Source: Ancylobacter novellus (GTDB taxonomy: Bacteria; Pseudomonadota; Alphaproteobacteria; Rhizobiales; Xanthobacteraceae). Taken from it: a DNA stretch of 64,000 nucleotides. Below, piece after piece: positions 35,609 through 43,771 of this stretch; within the stretch, counting starts at the first letter, position 1, and the number at the start of each line of letters is the position of its first letter. Below the pieces are notes generated by a model, which was given only the letters and a program-made list of their open reading frames with translations, had not been told where the DNA came from and did not search any database. Location of the stretch: assembly GCA_003241485.1 (NCBI GenBank), contig QFQD01000003.1, positions 57,364 to 121,363 of the forward strand, written 5' to 3'. The position numbers and the translations under genes were made by a program.

Positions 35609-37429
35609 ATGCCCGAAGCAAGATCGGATTCCGCGCTGATTGACCAGCCGAAGGCGTCGCCGGGGCGGCAAATTGCTGATCGGCGGGATGTCGTGGCGCC
35701 CTCTCTGGTGAAAAGCTTGGAACCGGCCATTGTGGCGAATCCAGCTGAACCGACGATCAACATCAATGATCCCTTCGCGTATCAGCGGGATGTCTTCGAA
35801 CGGTCGATTCTGTTTTGGGATACGCTGCGCCAGCGCGCCAACAACATGATCGCGCACGAGCGGGCCGGGAAACCGCCGCTTCTCGACTTCGACTATGAGA
35901 CGCTGGTCGATGCCCGGCACTTCGAGCGGCCCGTCAACTACGCCCTCCTGCGGATTACCCGGATCGGCGACGATTGCATCGAGGATTGTGTCGATCCGGC
36001 GAAGCCGCCCGTCGTCATCCTCGACCCCAGAGCCGGCCATGGCCCCGGCATCGGCGGCTTCAAGCGCGACTCCGAGGTTGGGATTGCCATGCACGAGGGC
36101 TATCCGATCTATTTCGTTTCCTTCTTTCCTGAACCCTGCGCGGGTCAGACCCTGGCCGATGTGCTGCATGCGCTCGGCCGCTTCGTCGAGGACGTGGTGA
36201 AACGCCACCCCGACAAGCCTCCTGTACTCTATGGCAATTGTCAGGCCGGCTGGGCTATCACCTTGCTCTCGGCGGATTGCGAAGGCCTAGTCGGGCCAGC
36301 CGTGCTCAACGGCTCTCCACTCTCCTATTGGGCGGGAGAATCGGGCGTCAATCCGATGCGGATCGCCGGCGGGCTGCTCGGAGGCGTCTGGGCCACCCAC
36401 CTCCTTGCCGATCTCAATGACGGGCGCTTGGACGGAGCGTGGCTCGCCTTCAATTTCGAGAGCCTTCAGCCCGAAGCCGTCTGGAAGAAATACGCCAACC
36501 TGTTCACGCATGTTGACACGGAACGCGAGCGCTTCCTCGAGTTCGAGCGGTGGTGGAATGGCTTCTACTTCCTCAGCCGGGAAGAGATCGTCGCCATCGT
36601 CGAGAACCTCTTCATCGGCAATCGCCTTGAGGAGGGCAAGATGCGGATCTGCGACGGGTGCGTCGCCGACCTTCGGCGCATTCGTAATCCGCTGGTGATC
36701 TTCGCCTCCTATGGCGACAACATCACCCCGCCGCACCAGGCGCTCGGCTGGATTCCGGTGGTGTACAAGGATACCGACGATCTCAAGGCCGCCGGTCAGC
36801 GCATCGTCTACCTGACGAACCCTCATGCCGGCCATCTTGGCATTTTCGTGTCTGCCAAGGTGGCGAGGTTCGAACATCGCGCGATCCTCGAAAGCCTTGA
36901 CGAGATCGAGACTCTCGCTCCCGGCCTCTATGAGATGAAGATCGACAATCCGAGCGGAGATCCAGACTGCCGCAAGTCGGAATACTCGGTCCTGTTCGAA
37001 GAGCGGCGTGTCGAAAATCTACAGTTCGAAACGCCCCGCGCGGAGTTCGAGCAGGTTCGGCACCTATCGGAGGTGAACGAGCAATTCTACAAGACCATGG
37101 TCAGCCCGTTCGTTCGCGGGGCCTCCAATCCCTGGACGGCGGCAACGCTCGAATGGCTCCATCCCATGCGCACGAGCCGCTACCTGCTGTCGGAATCCTT
37201 TAGTCCATGGATGCATGGCGTCGCTGCGCTCGCGCGCCTGATCGAGCAGCGCCGCCAGCCGCTGCCCGAGGACGATGGCAATCTGCGTCGTGAGCGGGAG
37301 GCGATTGACCGTGTCTCCGAGGCGATTGAAAACGGCCGCAGACAACGCGACACGGTGGAAGAGCGGGTCTTTCAGGCGCTTTACGATCGGCCCGCCTCGG
37401 CGCGGCCATCGACGCCACCGGCGGTATAG
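35609..37429 (+). CDS. DUF3141 protein, PHA-synthase-like alpha/beta hydrolase
   Basis: Cytoplasmic alpha/beta-hydrolase-fold protein of 606 residues. The nucleophile elbow reads YGNCQAGW, with Cys at about 211, like the G-x-C-x-G box of PHA synthases and unlike the Ser box of lipases. Other fold landmarks are PPVVILDPRAGHGPGIGG and NPHAGHLGIF, the latter a likely position for the catalytic His. The C-terminal 120 residues look helical and charged. GGAG lies 6 bp before the chosen ATG; the ATG at 35594 lacks a site. DUF3141 genes often sit in rhizobial PHB and stress clusters. Synthase activity is inference only. Confidence 0.82.
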   Translation: MPEARSDSALIDQPKASPGRQIADRRDVVAPSLVKSLEPAIVANPAEPTININDPFAYQRDVFERSILFWDTLRQRANNMIAHERAGKPPLLDFDYETLVDARHFERPVNYALLRITRIGDDCIEDCVDPAKPPVVILDPRAGHGPGIGGFKRDSEVGIAMHEGYPIYFVSFFPEPCAGQTLADVLHALGRFVEDVVKRHPDKPPVLYGNCQAGWAITLLSADCEGLVGPAVLNGSPLSYWAGESGVNPMRIAGGLLGGVWATHLLADLNDGRLDGAWLAFNFESLQPEAVWKKYANLFTHVDTERERFLEFERWWNGFYFLSREEIVAIVENLFIGNRLEEGKMRICDGCVADLRRIRNPLVIFASYGDNITPPHQALGWIPVVYKDTDDLKAAGQRIVYLTNPHAGHLGIFVSAKVARFEHRAILESLDEIETLAPGLYEMKIDNPSGDPDCRKSEYSVLFEERRVENLQFETPRAEFEQVRHLSEVNEQFYKTMVSPFVRGASNPWTAATLEWLHPMRTSRYLLSESFSPWMHGVAALARLIEQRRQPLPEDDGNLRREREAIDRVSEAIENGRRQRDTVEERVFQALYDRPASARPSTPPAV

Positions 37430-37825
37430 GCTCGACACCATCGTCGTACGCCAAAGCAGGTTGGTGCGATTGAGCATTCGGCGAGAGGAGACGGCGCTGG
37501 GCTCCGAAAGGGTCACTTTCGCTGACGTCACCAAGAGCAGGACTTGCAGACCGGAGAGACGGTTCGCGTCGGGATCATGCCGGACAAGTCCGGCAAATTC
37601 GGCCGCGCGGTGGGGATGTTCAAGGGGAGCGTCGTCGTGGCGTAAGATCGCATCTTGGGCGCAAGCGCGACGGGTGAGGCCGCAGCCCAAGGGTCGGTGG
37701 CGACGAAAAATCAGCGGTTGTGTTTGCACGACAATGGAGCCGAAGGAGTGGGACGCGCCAGCACAAAATAGCGCTCGGATCCCCCTCTGCGCGCTCCATT
37801 CCGTAGTGTCTCTGCCGATCACCCA
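37430..37825. other. Region with a possible decayed coding fragment
   Basis: About 395 bases between convergent genes. A short plus-strand frame reads QTGETVRVGIMPDKSGKFGR and ends in TAA near 37645, with an in-frame TGA shortly before. It looks like the tail of a lost gene, but I cannot name the family. Nothing else is supported. Confidence 0.3.
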
Positions 37826-38743
37826 TCAGCGGATCCAGGACATCACAAGTTGTGGATCAAGACCTGCTACGTCGACGAGTTTGTCCGGATCGAGGATTCG
37901 GAGCCGTCGATAGTGGAATTCCAAGATTCTATCCCTTCGCAGATCCCTCAGCACCCGATTGACATGGACGAAGGTCAGACCCGTTGCATCTCCGATATCT
38001 TCTTGGGTCAGCGGAAGATGCATTTCCTCAATATGACTGCCCGGCCATTGCGCGCGGTAGCGGACGAACAGCTTGAGCAGCAGGTGCGCAACGCGCTCGC
38101 GCGCTGAATGCCGACCAATGCTGGTAAGGCGATCGTAGGCCAAGGTGCAATCCCGCGCGACGAGCCGGGCAAGCCGCAAACCGAACTCGGGCTGCTGGTT
38201 GACAATCGGCTGTAGGGCCTTATGCGGAATTGTGCTGACGACGATCTCTGTCAGAGCTTGCGCGCCATATGTCATCATCGCACCGCTGCCCGGATGGAAG
38301 CCGAGCACGGCGCCCGGCAATGCGAAGTGCAATATCTGCCGCCGTCCGTCTTCCAATAAATTGTAAAGAATGACCCATCCTTCGAGAAGATTGTATATCG
38401 TATCGCACGGCTCACCGAGGCTGAAGAGATCCTGGCCAACCTTGTAGTGTCTATCGGCAGATGTGTAATTTGCGATCACACATGGCGAGTCCGACTGGCA
38501 ATCCCCGCACAAGCCCCGGCTAAGCCGGGCGAAGCAAGCTTCACAACCCGGTAGCTGCTTCGATGTGCCACTCCCCGGTATCGGCATACGGGCGTTCCTC
38601 TCCGCATCACTGATTGTGTTTGCGGCTCCCCGGGGACCTGGGGACCGGAGCACCCCGGCTTGCGGACCTTGATATCGGCCATGGGCATGATCCCGCGACG
38701 CATGGATAGTGTTCTCCAAATAAGACGCTTGGCTCGGAGTCAT
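37826..38743 (-). CDS. FNR/Crp-family regulator with FNR-type cysteines
   Basis: Transcription factor of 305 residues. The N-terminus has C67-x2-C70 and then C79-x2-C82-x5-C88, the last being the spacing of FNR [4Fe-4S] ligands; C113 corresponds roughly to the fourth FNR ligand. A cyclic-nucleotide-like beta-roll and dimer helix follow, then a C-terminal HTH (TQEDIGDATGLTFVHVNRVL). The recognition helix has VHVNR where E. coli FNR has ETISR, so the exact half-site may differ. GAGG precedes the ATG at 38743 by 9 bp; a start at 38875 is also open. It probably senses oxygen and may act on the FNR-like boxes seen in this window. Confidence 0.87.
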   Translation of the reverse strand: MTPSQASYLENTIHASRDHAHGRYQGPQAGVLRSPGPRGAANTISDAERNARMPIPGSGTSKQLPGCEACFARLSRGLCGDCQSDSPCVIANYTSADRHYKVGQDLFSLGEPCDTIYNLLEGWVILYNLLEDGRRQILHFALPGAVLGFHPGSGAMMTYGAQALTEIVVSTIPHKALQPIVNQQPEFGLRLARLVARDCTLAYDRLTSIGRHSARERVAHLLLKLFVRYRAQWPGSHIEEMHLPLTQEDIGDATGLTFVHVNRVLRDLRRDRILEFHYRRLRILDPDKLVDVAGLDPQLVMSWIR

Positions 38744-38928
38744 ATTACAGTCCTCGATCCGGTCGGTTTCACCTTGAGGGTTGAATCCATCTGACCAGGT
38801 CGCCCGGCTCAGCCGGCCGCGTTGGCGGCACGGCGCCAGCAGGAATTGATCCATCAAGCCGTGCTCCCGGTGCACGCGAGGCGTGAACCGTTTGCGGCTG
38901 GATCGTTACCGCTGGTCCGATTGACCCG

Positions 38929-39294
38929 CTAGGTCGAGCGCCGAGGAACTGGGGGATCGAGTCCGGGGATGACTGAGCCTGGGTCGGCTTCTTCGGACGA
39001 CATCCCCGCTGAGGAGTGCTCGAAGGCATTGGCCGGGAGGCTGTTCGGCAGGGGAGCCAAGGTCGTTGAGCAGGCCGCAGGGCAGAAGCATGCACTCATC
39101 GCACAGCAGGGCTTGTCCGACTTTGGACATTCTGGGCAATCATCGCATGCCACACTGTGAGGCCGAAGATCCGAAGCGCTCAGGACCACCATGGACGCAT
39201 CGGCTGTGATCACCGCTGCCTCGGCCATGCTCCGCCCGTTCAGCGTCGCGAAGATCGCCGTGGCAAAGATGAGCATCGCGAGGAACCGCAGCAT
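38929..39294 (-). CDS. Cys-rich exported protein of unknown function
   Basis: A 121-residue protein with a signal peptide (MLRFLAMLIFATAIFATLNG, cleavage perhaps near AEA). The mature part has nine cysteines within about 30 residues: CDDCPECPKSDKPCCAMSAC followed by FCPAAC. The tail is Pro- and Ser-rich. This cluster could hold a metal or form disulfides in the periplasm. The ATG at 39294 is preceded by AGAGG; a longer frame to 39351 would hide the signal peptide. It is divergent from the NifX-like gene, sharing a region with an FNR-like box. I do not know a named family. Confidence 0.65.
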   Translation of the reverse strand: MLRFLAMLIFATAIFATLNGRSMAEAAVITADASMVVLSASDLRPHSVACDDCPECPKSDKPCCAMSACFCPAACSTTLAPLPNSLPANAFEHSSAGMSSEEADPGSVIPGLDPPVPRRST

Positions 39295-39515
39295 CCGCCT
39301 CTTTCCACGAAGGCCTGAGCCGCTAGATACCACACGGCCCGTAGCTACCAATTAGCCCGGCGGAAACCTACACGGGGAAAGGCCCGGCGAGATTGATTGA
39401 AAACAAGTAGCGGGTGGTGCGCATCGACCGCCCGGAATCCTGTGCGCGGGCGGGTTTCCGGCCGCCCGCCCGACAATTGGCGGAAGATGTGGTGCCGTGC
39501 CGCCCGCGCGAAAGT

Positions 39516-39529
39516 TTGATCGAGTTTAA
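39516..39529 (+). promoter_or_regulatory. FNR/FixK-like box upstream of NifX-like gene
   Basis: TTGAT-CGAG-TTTAA followed by AG, 63 bp before the NifX-like start (39592) and upstream of the divergent Cys-rich exported protein gene. Confidence 0.5.
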
Positions 39530-39591
39530 AGTCCGATATGTTTGCCGGCCGCATAATTCGATGGCGTCGCTGGTGTTCAAACGAGGAACCG

Positions 39592-39939
39592 ATGGCCAGG
39601 TCCGCTTGCGTACCGCCTCCGCCGGCAAATCGCATTGCGATCATTGTGATGAAATCCGACGCGGGCCCTGCACTCTGTCCCTTCTTCGGCAAGTGCGATG
39701 GAATATGGATCGTCGATACGCTCACGGGCGCGACCGAGTTCCGCGCCAACCCCCAGCGCACGTCAACCGCGCTATGCGATCTCATTGTCGCGGCCAGACC
39801 GGGTCGCTTGGTTTGCGGTTTTATCGGCGAGCCGGAGAAACAGAAACTTTGTGCTGCTGGGATCGATGTGAGGCTCGGCTCTTGCGCGAGGACGATTCAG
39901 GAGCTTGTGGCCTGTTTTCCCGCTCTCGTTGCCGCATGA
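39592..39939 (+). CDS. NifX/NifB-C-terminal-like (dinitrogenase cofactor fold) protein
   Basis: A 115-residue protein resembling the dinitrogenase iron-molybdenum cofactor domain: IAIIVMKSDAGPALCPFFGK, then IWIVDTLTG and a C-terminal CAAGIDVRLGSCARTIQEL. Members of this fold bind Fe-S or Mo cofactors; orphan members occur outside nitrogenase clusters. No nif gene is present here, so a role in metal-cofactor handling or in Fe-S/anaerobic metabolism is more likely than nitrogen fixation. GAGG lies about 6 bp before the ATG. Several cysteines are dispersed rather than in a tight motif. The family call is moderate. Confidence 0.65.
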   Translation: MARSACVPPPPANRIAIIVMKSDAGPALCPFFGKCDGIWIVDTLTGATEFRANPQRTSTALCDLIVAARPGRLVCGFIGEPEKQKLCAAGIDVRLGSCARTIQELVACFPALVAA

Positions 39940-40013
39940 CGTCCGGTTACCGCGGGCGGGACAGGCGGCGCATTTAATTGATCCTGCTGCGTCGATCCAC
40001 ACCCGGCGGATGT

Positions 40014-40027
40014 TTAACCGGGATCAA
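40014..40027 (-). promoter_or_regulatory. FNR/FixK-like box (minus orientation) upstream of DUF2933 gene
   Basis: On the minus strand it reads TTGAT-CCCG-GTTAA followed by AC. It is about 150 bp upstream of the DUF2933 start and close behind the NifX-like gene. Confidence 0.5.
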
Positions 40028-40178
40028 AGATTCAGAACAGATGGCCGGCCATGGTTCGAGCGCTGTCGTGTCGGTCGAAGGATGGCGCCGGGCCGATGCC
40101 AGCGTGCGTCGTCTAGCGAATTCTCGACGGTTCTAGAGCGTGTCGGTGCGTCCCGGTCTGACGTGGGTGGAGTTTCCA

Positions 40179-40451
40179 ATGGAACACGATGGTCATGGTG
40201 GTGAGGGTGGCATCTTTCGCTTCCGCGCGAACTGGGTCCTGATCGGCTTTCTCGCGATCGGCGGCTTCTATCTTCTGACCGAGCACCGTGCGCATCTCAT
40301 CCCTTATCTGGGGTACTTGCCGTTCCTGCTGATTCTCGCCTGCCCGTTGATGCACGTTTTCATGCATGGCGGCCACGGCGGACATGGGGGCGGAGACGAC
40401 AGCAGAAGCGGATCGGCGGACGCCCGCAAGAATCAGCCCCACAATCACTGA
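40179..40451 (+). CDS. DUF2933 small membrane protein
   Basis: A 90-residue protein with two hydrophobic segments (WVLIGFLAIGGFYLL and LGYLPFLLILACPLMHVFMH) and His/Gly-rich ends (EHDGHGGEGG and HGGHGGHGGGDD). This is the DUF2933 pattern; these genes often stand beside copper-resistance and membrane methyltransferase genes, and the His runs suggest metal contact. GGAG precedes the ATG. The next gene begins 28 bp later on the same strand, so they are likely co-transcribed. Function unknown. Confidence 0.82.
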   Translation: MEHDGHGGEGGIFRFRANWVLIGFLAIGGFYLLTEHRAHLIPYLGYLPFLLILACPLMHVFMHGGHGGHGGGDDSRSGSADARKNQPHNH

Positions 40452-40479
40452 GCCGCGATCAACGATCCGGAGGTCGACC

Positions 40480-41142
40480 ATGAACGACGACGTTCCTGCC
40501 TATGGCCTCTGGTCACTGGTGATTATCAATTCGGCGATCTTCATCTTCTTCGCCTTCACTTTCTTCAAGCCGCAGACCAAGCGCGACTGGCGGTCCTTCG
40601 GCGCCTTCAGCGCCTTTCTGGTCGCGCTGTTCACCGAGATGTATGGGTTCCCGCTCACGATCTATCTGCTCTCAGGCTGGCTGCAGAGCCGCTTTCCGGG
40701 CGTCGATTGGTTCTCCCATGACGCCGGACATCTTCTCGAGGAGATGTTCGGCTGGAGAGCCAATCCGCATTTCGGGCCGTTTCATCTGTTGAGCTTCGTG
40801 TTCATCGGCGGCGGCTTTGTCCTCATCTCGGCCGGCTGGAAGGTGCTGTACCAAGCCCAACGCCATCATGCGCTCGCGACCGGCGGCGTCTACGCCTACG
40901 TGCGGCATCCGCAATATGTCGGCTTCGTGCTGGTGATGTTCGGCTTCCTCTTGCAGTGGCCGACCTTGCTGACACTCGCGATGTTCCCGGTGCTAGTGTT
41001 CATGTACGTGCGCCTCGCGCGTGCCGAAGAACGCGAGTCTCTGGCCGAATTCGGCGCTGACTATGAACGATATATGCAAGAGGTTCCGGGTTTCATTCCA
41101 CGGCTCGGTGGCCCGAGACGCAGCAGCGCTGGCCAGGGTTGA
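40480..41142 (+). CDS. Isoprenylcysteine carboxyl methyltransferase-like membrane protein
   Basis: Membrane protein of 220 residues with five or so helices. The C-terminal half carries the ICMT/PEMT-like core: GGVYAYVRHPQYVGFVLVMF, then RLARAEERESLAEFGADYER and YMQEVPGFIP. The family methylates membrane-associated substrates with S-adenosylmethionine; the bacterial substrate in metal clusters is unknown. GGAGG precedes the ATG by 6 bp. It stands between DUF2933 and the Met-rich Spy-like gene, an association I know from copper-resistance islands. Confidence 0.85.
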   Translation: MNDDVPAYGLWSLVIINSAIFIFFAFTFFKPQTKRDWRSFGAFSAFLVALFTEMYGFPLTIYLLSGWLQSRFPGVDWFSHDAGHLLEEMFGWRANPHFGPFHLLSFVFIGGGFVLISAGWKVLYQAQRHHALATGGVYAYVRHPQYVGFVLVMFGFLLQWPTLLTLAMFPVLVFMYVRLARAEERESLAEFGADYERYMQEVPGFIPRLGGPRRSSAGQG

Positions 41143-41217
41143 ACAGCGAGTTTCAGGCGTCGCCGCAGCAGGCTAGGCCTCGCCGTTACAAGCCACAACG
41201 CGAAGGAATTGGCTCCA

Positions 41218-41739
41218 ATGATCAAGACGCCCTCCATTTCCGTCCTTCTATTCAGCGCCATGCTCCTCGCGGGGACTCCCGCCTCGGCCAACGACGAGCA
41301 TCATCCCGACGCCGGAGCTGAAGCGCCAAGCGCACCTTCGAGCGCGCCGGGTTCACAAATGCCCATGGGCGGCATGATGTCGACGATGGGTGCTGGCGGT
41401 ATGCCCATGATGGGAATGATGACCGGGCACATTGAGGGCCGGTTGGCATTCCTGAAGACCGAGCTCAAGATCACCGACGTTCAGGAATCCAAATGGAACG
41501 TGTTCGCAGACGCCGTGCGAGCCAACGCGAAGGCGATGATGGGCATGCGCGAGGGTATGATGCAGGCGCGCGGCGGCGCTCTCCCGGTGCGCCTTGAGCG
41601 GATCGAGAAGGCCATGACTCTATGCCAGGAATCGCTCCGGACAATCAAAGCAGCGGTGGAGCCGCTCTATGCGAGCTTCAGTGACGAACAAAAGCGCGCT
41701 GCCGACCAGTTGATGGTGAGTCCGATGGGTCTATTCTGA
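41218..41739 (+). CDS. Met-rich exported Spy/LTXXQ-like protein
   Basis: Periplasmic protein of 173 residues with a signal peptide (ISVLLFSAMLLAGTPASA). The next segment is very rich in Met and Gly (MPMGGMMSTMGAGGMPMMGM), as in copper-binding exported proteins. The remainder is helical with an LTXXQ-like repeat (LKITDVQESKWNVFADAVRA and YASFSDEQKRAADQLM), as in Spy/CpxP chaperones and metal sensors such as CnrX. AAGGA lies 10 bp before the ATG at 41218. A role in periplasmic metal sensing or chaperoning is likely; the metal cannot be fixed by sequence. Confidence 0.78.
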   Translation: MIKTPSISVLLFSAMLLAGTPASANDEHHPDAGAEAPSAPSSAPGSQMPMGGMMSTMGAGGMPMMGMMTGHIEGRLAFLKTELKITDVQESKWNVFADAVRANAKAMMGMREGMMQARGGALPVRLERIEKAMTLCQESLRTIKAAVEPLYASFSDEQKRAADQLMVSPMGLF

Positions 41740-42494
41740 ACGAAAGTATTTGCGGGTAAGCAGAACCAATCGTCTCGCTGGAAGCTGGTTTGGCGAGCCG
41801 CGCGGACCGCGCGGACAACGACTGCGGATTTCATGACGCGTTGTCGCCGAACCCATCTTGTGGTCCGGTGAGTGTAGTTAGCGCTTGCTGGACGCGCTCT
41901 TCCTGACCAACTGCTGCGGTACTTGCAGTCATTGCCTCGAAGTCGCGCCGCAGGCCGGCGCGCAAAAACCCCATCAACTTTATGAAGGTGTTCGGCGACT
42001 GAGGATGCCCTCTACCCTGGAGCGATTTCGAGCGAAGCAGGCGCGTGGTGGCCGAACCGCGCGCCTGTTTAGTCGCGTCGGACCGGCCGTCACGCGTGTC
42101 ATGCAACACGATGTCGTTCGCGCTGGGTGCTTGTCCCTGAAGCGCATACGACGAATCGACCAGCGCGCCAGATGGATGTCGGACCGTGCTCAGCAGCGCG
42201 CCGCCGCGTGCCTAGGGCACCTTGGTGAACTGCACCCCCAAAGCCTTGGCGATGGCCACGGCCGGATCTTGACCGAGAGCGCAGCGGCTGCATGGAATAG
42301 ACCAGCTTCCGGCAGGCGGACTCTGCTTGGCGTCGGCCCATCCGAGGACCGTGCGCGTCATCTCTTCGACCCCGGACAATCTTCAGCGAGAAGGAGCGCA
42401 TAGGCCATTCGACGTGGGTGGTGCGCCAGAAATCCAAGTGTTCCCTGTCCATGTGGGAGTACGACGGAGCGAATGCGAGAGGAAGGTAGATGCG
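41740..42494. other. Long intergenic region, no gene supported
   Basis: About 750 bases. Several open frames exist on both strands, including one on the minus strand at 41831-42109, but none has a clear ribosome site or recognisable domain. The sequence may include the LuxR-type gene promoter and decayed genes. Confidence 0.4.
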
Positions 42495-43196
42495 ATGAGA
42501 ACCTGGTTCCAACGGCTGACCGATGTCTCCTCCCTGGCGCGCACCGAGCAGACACTTAAGGAGGCACTCGCGGAGCTGGTGCAGGATCTTGGGTTTGATG
42601 GCTATGCCTATCTAAACGTCCAGCCGGTGCGCATCTTTGCGGTCTCCAACTACGCCCCCGAATGGCAGGCCCGATATCTCACACAGAACTACGCCATGAT
42701 CGATCCGGTCGTCTCCATGGCAAAGGAGCAGATGAAGGCCTTTGCATGGGCCGCCGCGGCGCCGCGCTCCCTCTCCAAGCCGCTGCGCCGCTTCTATTCC
42801 GAGGCGGGTGATTTCGGAATCAGATCCGGAATCTCGATTCCTGTGAGGACGGCTTTCGGGCACATGTCGATGCTGACGCTGGCATCGCACAAGCCGTCGC
42901 TCAACCTTGAGACCGACATCGATCAGATCGCGGCGGTGACGGCGGTCGCCCAGCTCCACGCGAAGATGGAGCAGCAGGGTGCGGAACCGACGGCCAGCGT
43001 GGCGATCGATCTGAAGGCGAAGCAGGCTCTCTGCCTAAAATGGTCCGCCGAAGGGAAGACGATGAAGGATATCGCTTCCATCGAGGGCATGTCGTTCGCG
43101 ACGGTGAACTTCCACCTGAACAATGCTCGGAAGGCGCTCGATGCAGGAAGCCTGGCACAGGCGACGGCTCTCGCCACGAAGCTCAAGCTGATCTGA
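42495..43196 (+). CDS. LuxR-family regulator with autoinducer-binding domain
   Basis: Transcription factor of 233 residues. The N-terminal two-thirds is an acyl-homoserine-lactone-binding-like domain (GFDGYAYLNVQ, QNYAMIDPVVSMAKEQMKAFAW, FGIRSGISIPVRTAFGHM). The C-terminal HTH reads KDIASIEGMSFATVNFHLNN, an E-x-MS-x-x-TV-x-FHL motif typical of LuxR/TraR. AGGAAGG precedes the ATG at 42495. No luxI-type synthase is in the window, so it is an orphan here. It could be linked to the mobile island that starts just downstream, as TraR is in plasmids, but that is inference. Confidence 0.87.
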   Translation: MRTWFQRLTDVSSLARTEQTLKEALAELVQDLGFDGYAYLNVQPVRIFAVSNYAPEWQARYLTQNYAMIDPVVSMAKEQMKAFAWAAAAPRSLSKPLRRFYSEAGDFGIRSGISIPVRTAFGHMSMLTLASHKPSLNLETDIDQIAAVTAVAQLHAKMEQQGAEPTASVAIDLKAKQALCLKWSAEGKTMKDIASIEGMSFATVNFHLNNARKALDAGSLAQATALATKLKLI

Positions 43197-43414
43197 GTGG
43201 CCCGCTCCCGCCAGCACTTCGGCACCGGCGGGGCTTGCCCAGCCCGGCGAGGAGCGTCGAAAGCAGGGCCTGCTAGGCGTCAATATCTGTCATCGGGAGG
43301 CATGGGCGATGCGGGTAGAGCCCATAATGTCGCAACCAGGGCCGGGCGGGCCCTTGCACGATGACGTTGATGGGGTGTGCACAACCTCATCAACGATCTG
43401 CATGCAATTGCTGC

Positions 43415-43650
43415 CTATTGCTGCTGCAGCGACCTCAGATACGCGACAATGTCGGCGCGGTCCTGTGGGTTCGTCATTGCGCCAGCCGTCATCTTTGTGC
43501 CGGGTACGACCTAGCTCGGCCTCGGCCGCGTCAGGAAAGCATTGAGCGTTGTCTCGTCCCACGTTGTGGCGTAGCCGGCCTTTCCCTTTGAATAGTTGTA
43601 GCCGCTCGCCGTGCCGGCGACACGTCCATAGCCTGGCAGGAGCGTTCTCC
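43415..43650 (-). pseudogene. Degenerate c-type cytochrome fragment
   Basis: On the minus strand, VAGTASGYNY and WDETTLNAFLTRP, then, after a stop and frame change (near 43508-43515), VVPGTKMTAGAMTNPQDRAD and IVAYLRSL form the C-terminal half of a mono-haem cytochrome c (cyc-type, with the Met ligand in PGTKM). The CxxCH haem motif is missing. The gene is broken. Confidence 0.6.
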
Positions 43651-43771
43651 GAAATCTCAGCCATGTAACTACCCTGTCATTTCGCACCCGCCAGGTCTTT
43701 GCCCGGCCCTGCCGATCGGCTGCGGCGCTGCCCTTGGCGATCAGCCGCGAGTTCCGCTGTCCGCGCATTCG

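Noticed and set aside
41831..42109. 92-codon minus-strand open frame in the long intergenic region
   Set aside because: No good ribosome site, no motif, composition not clearly coding.
42190..42370. Minus-strand fragment reading ALGQDPAVAIAKALGVQFTK
   Set aside because: Looks protein-like but is short, with stops close by, and I could not match it to a family.
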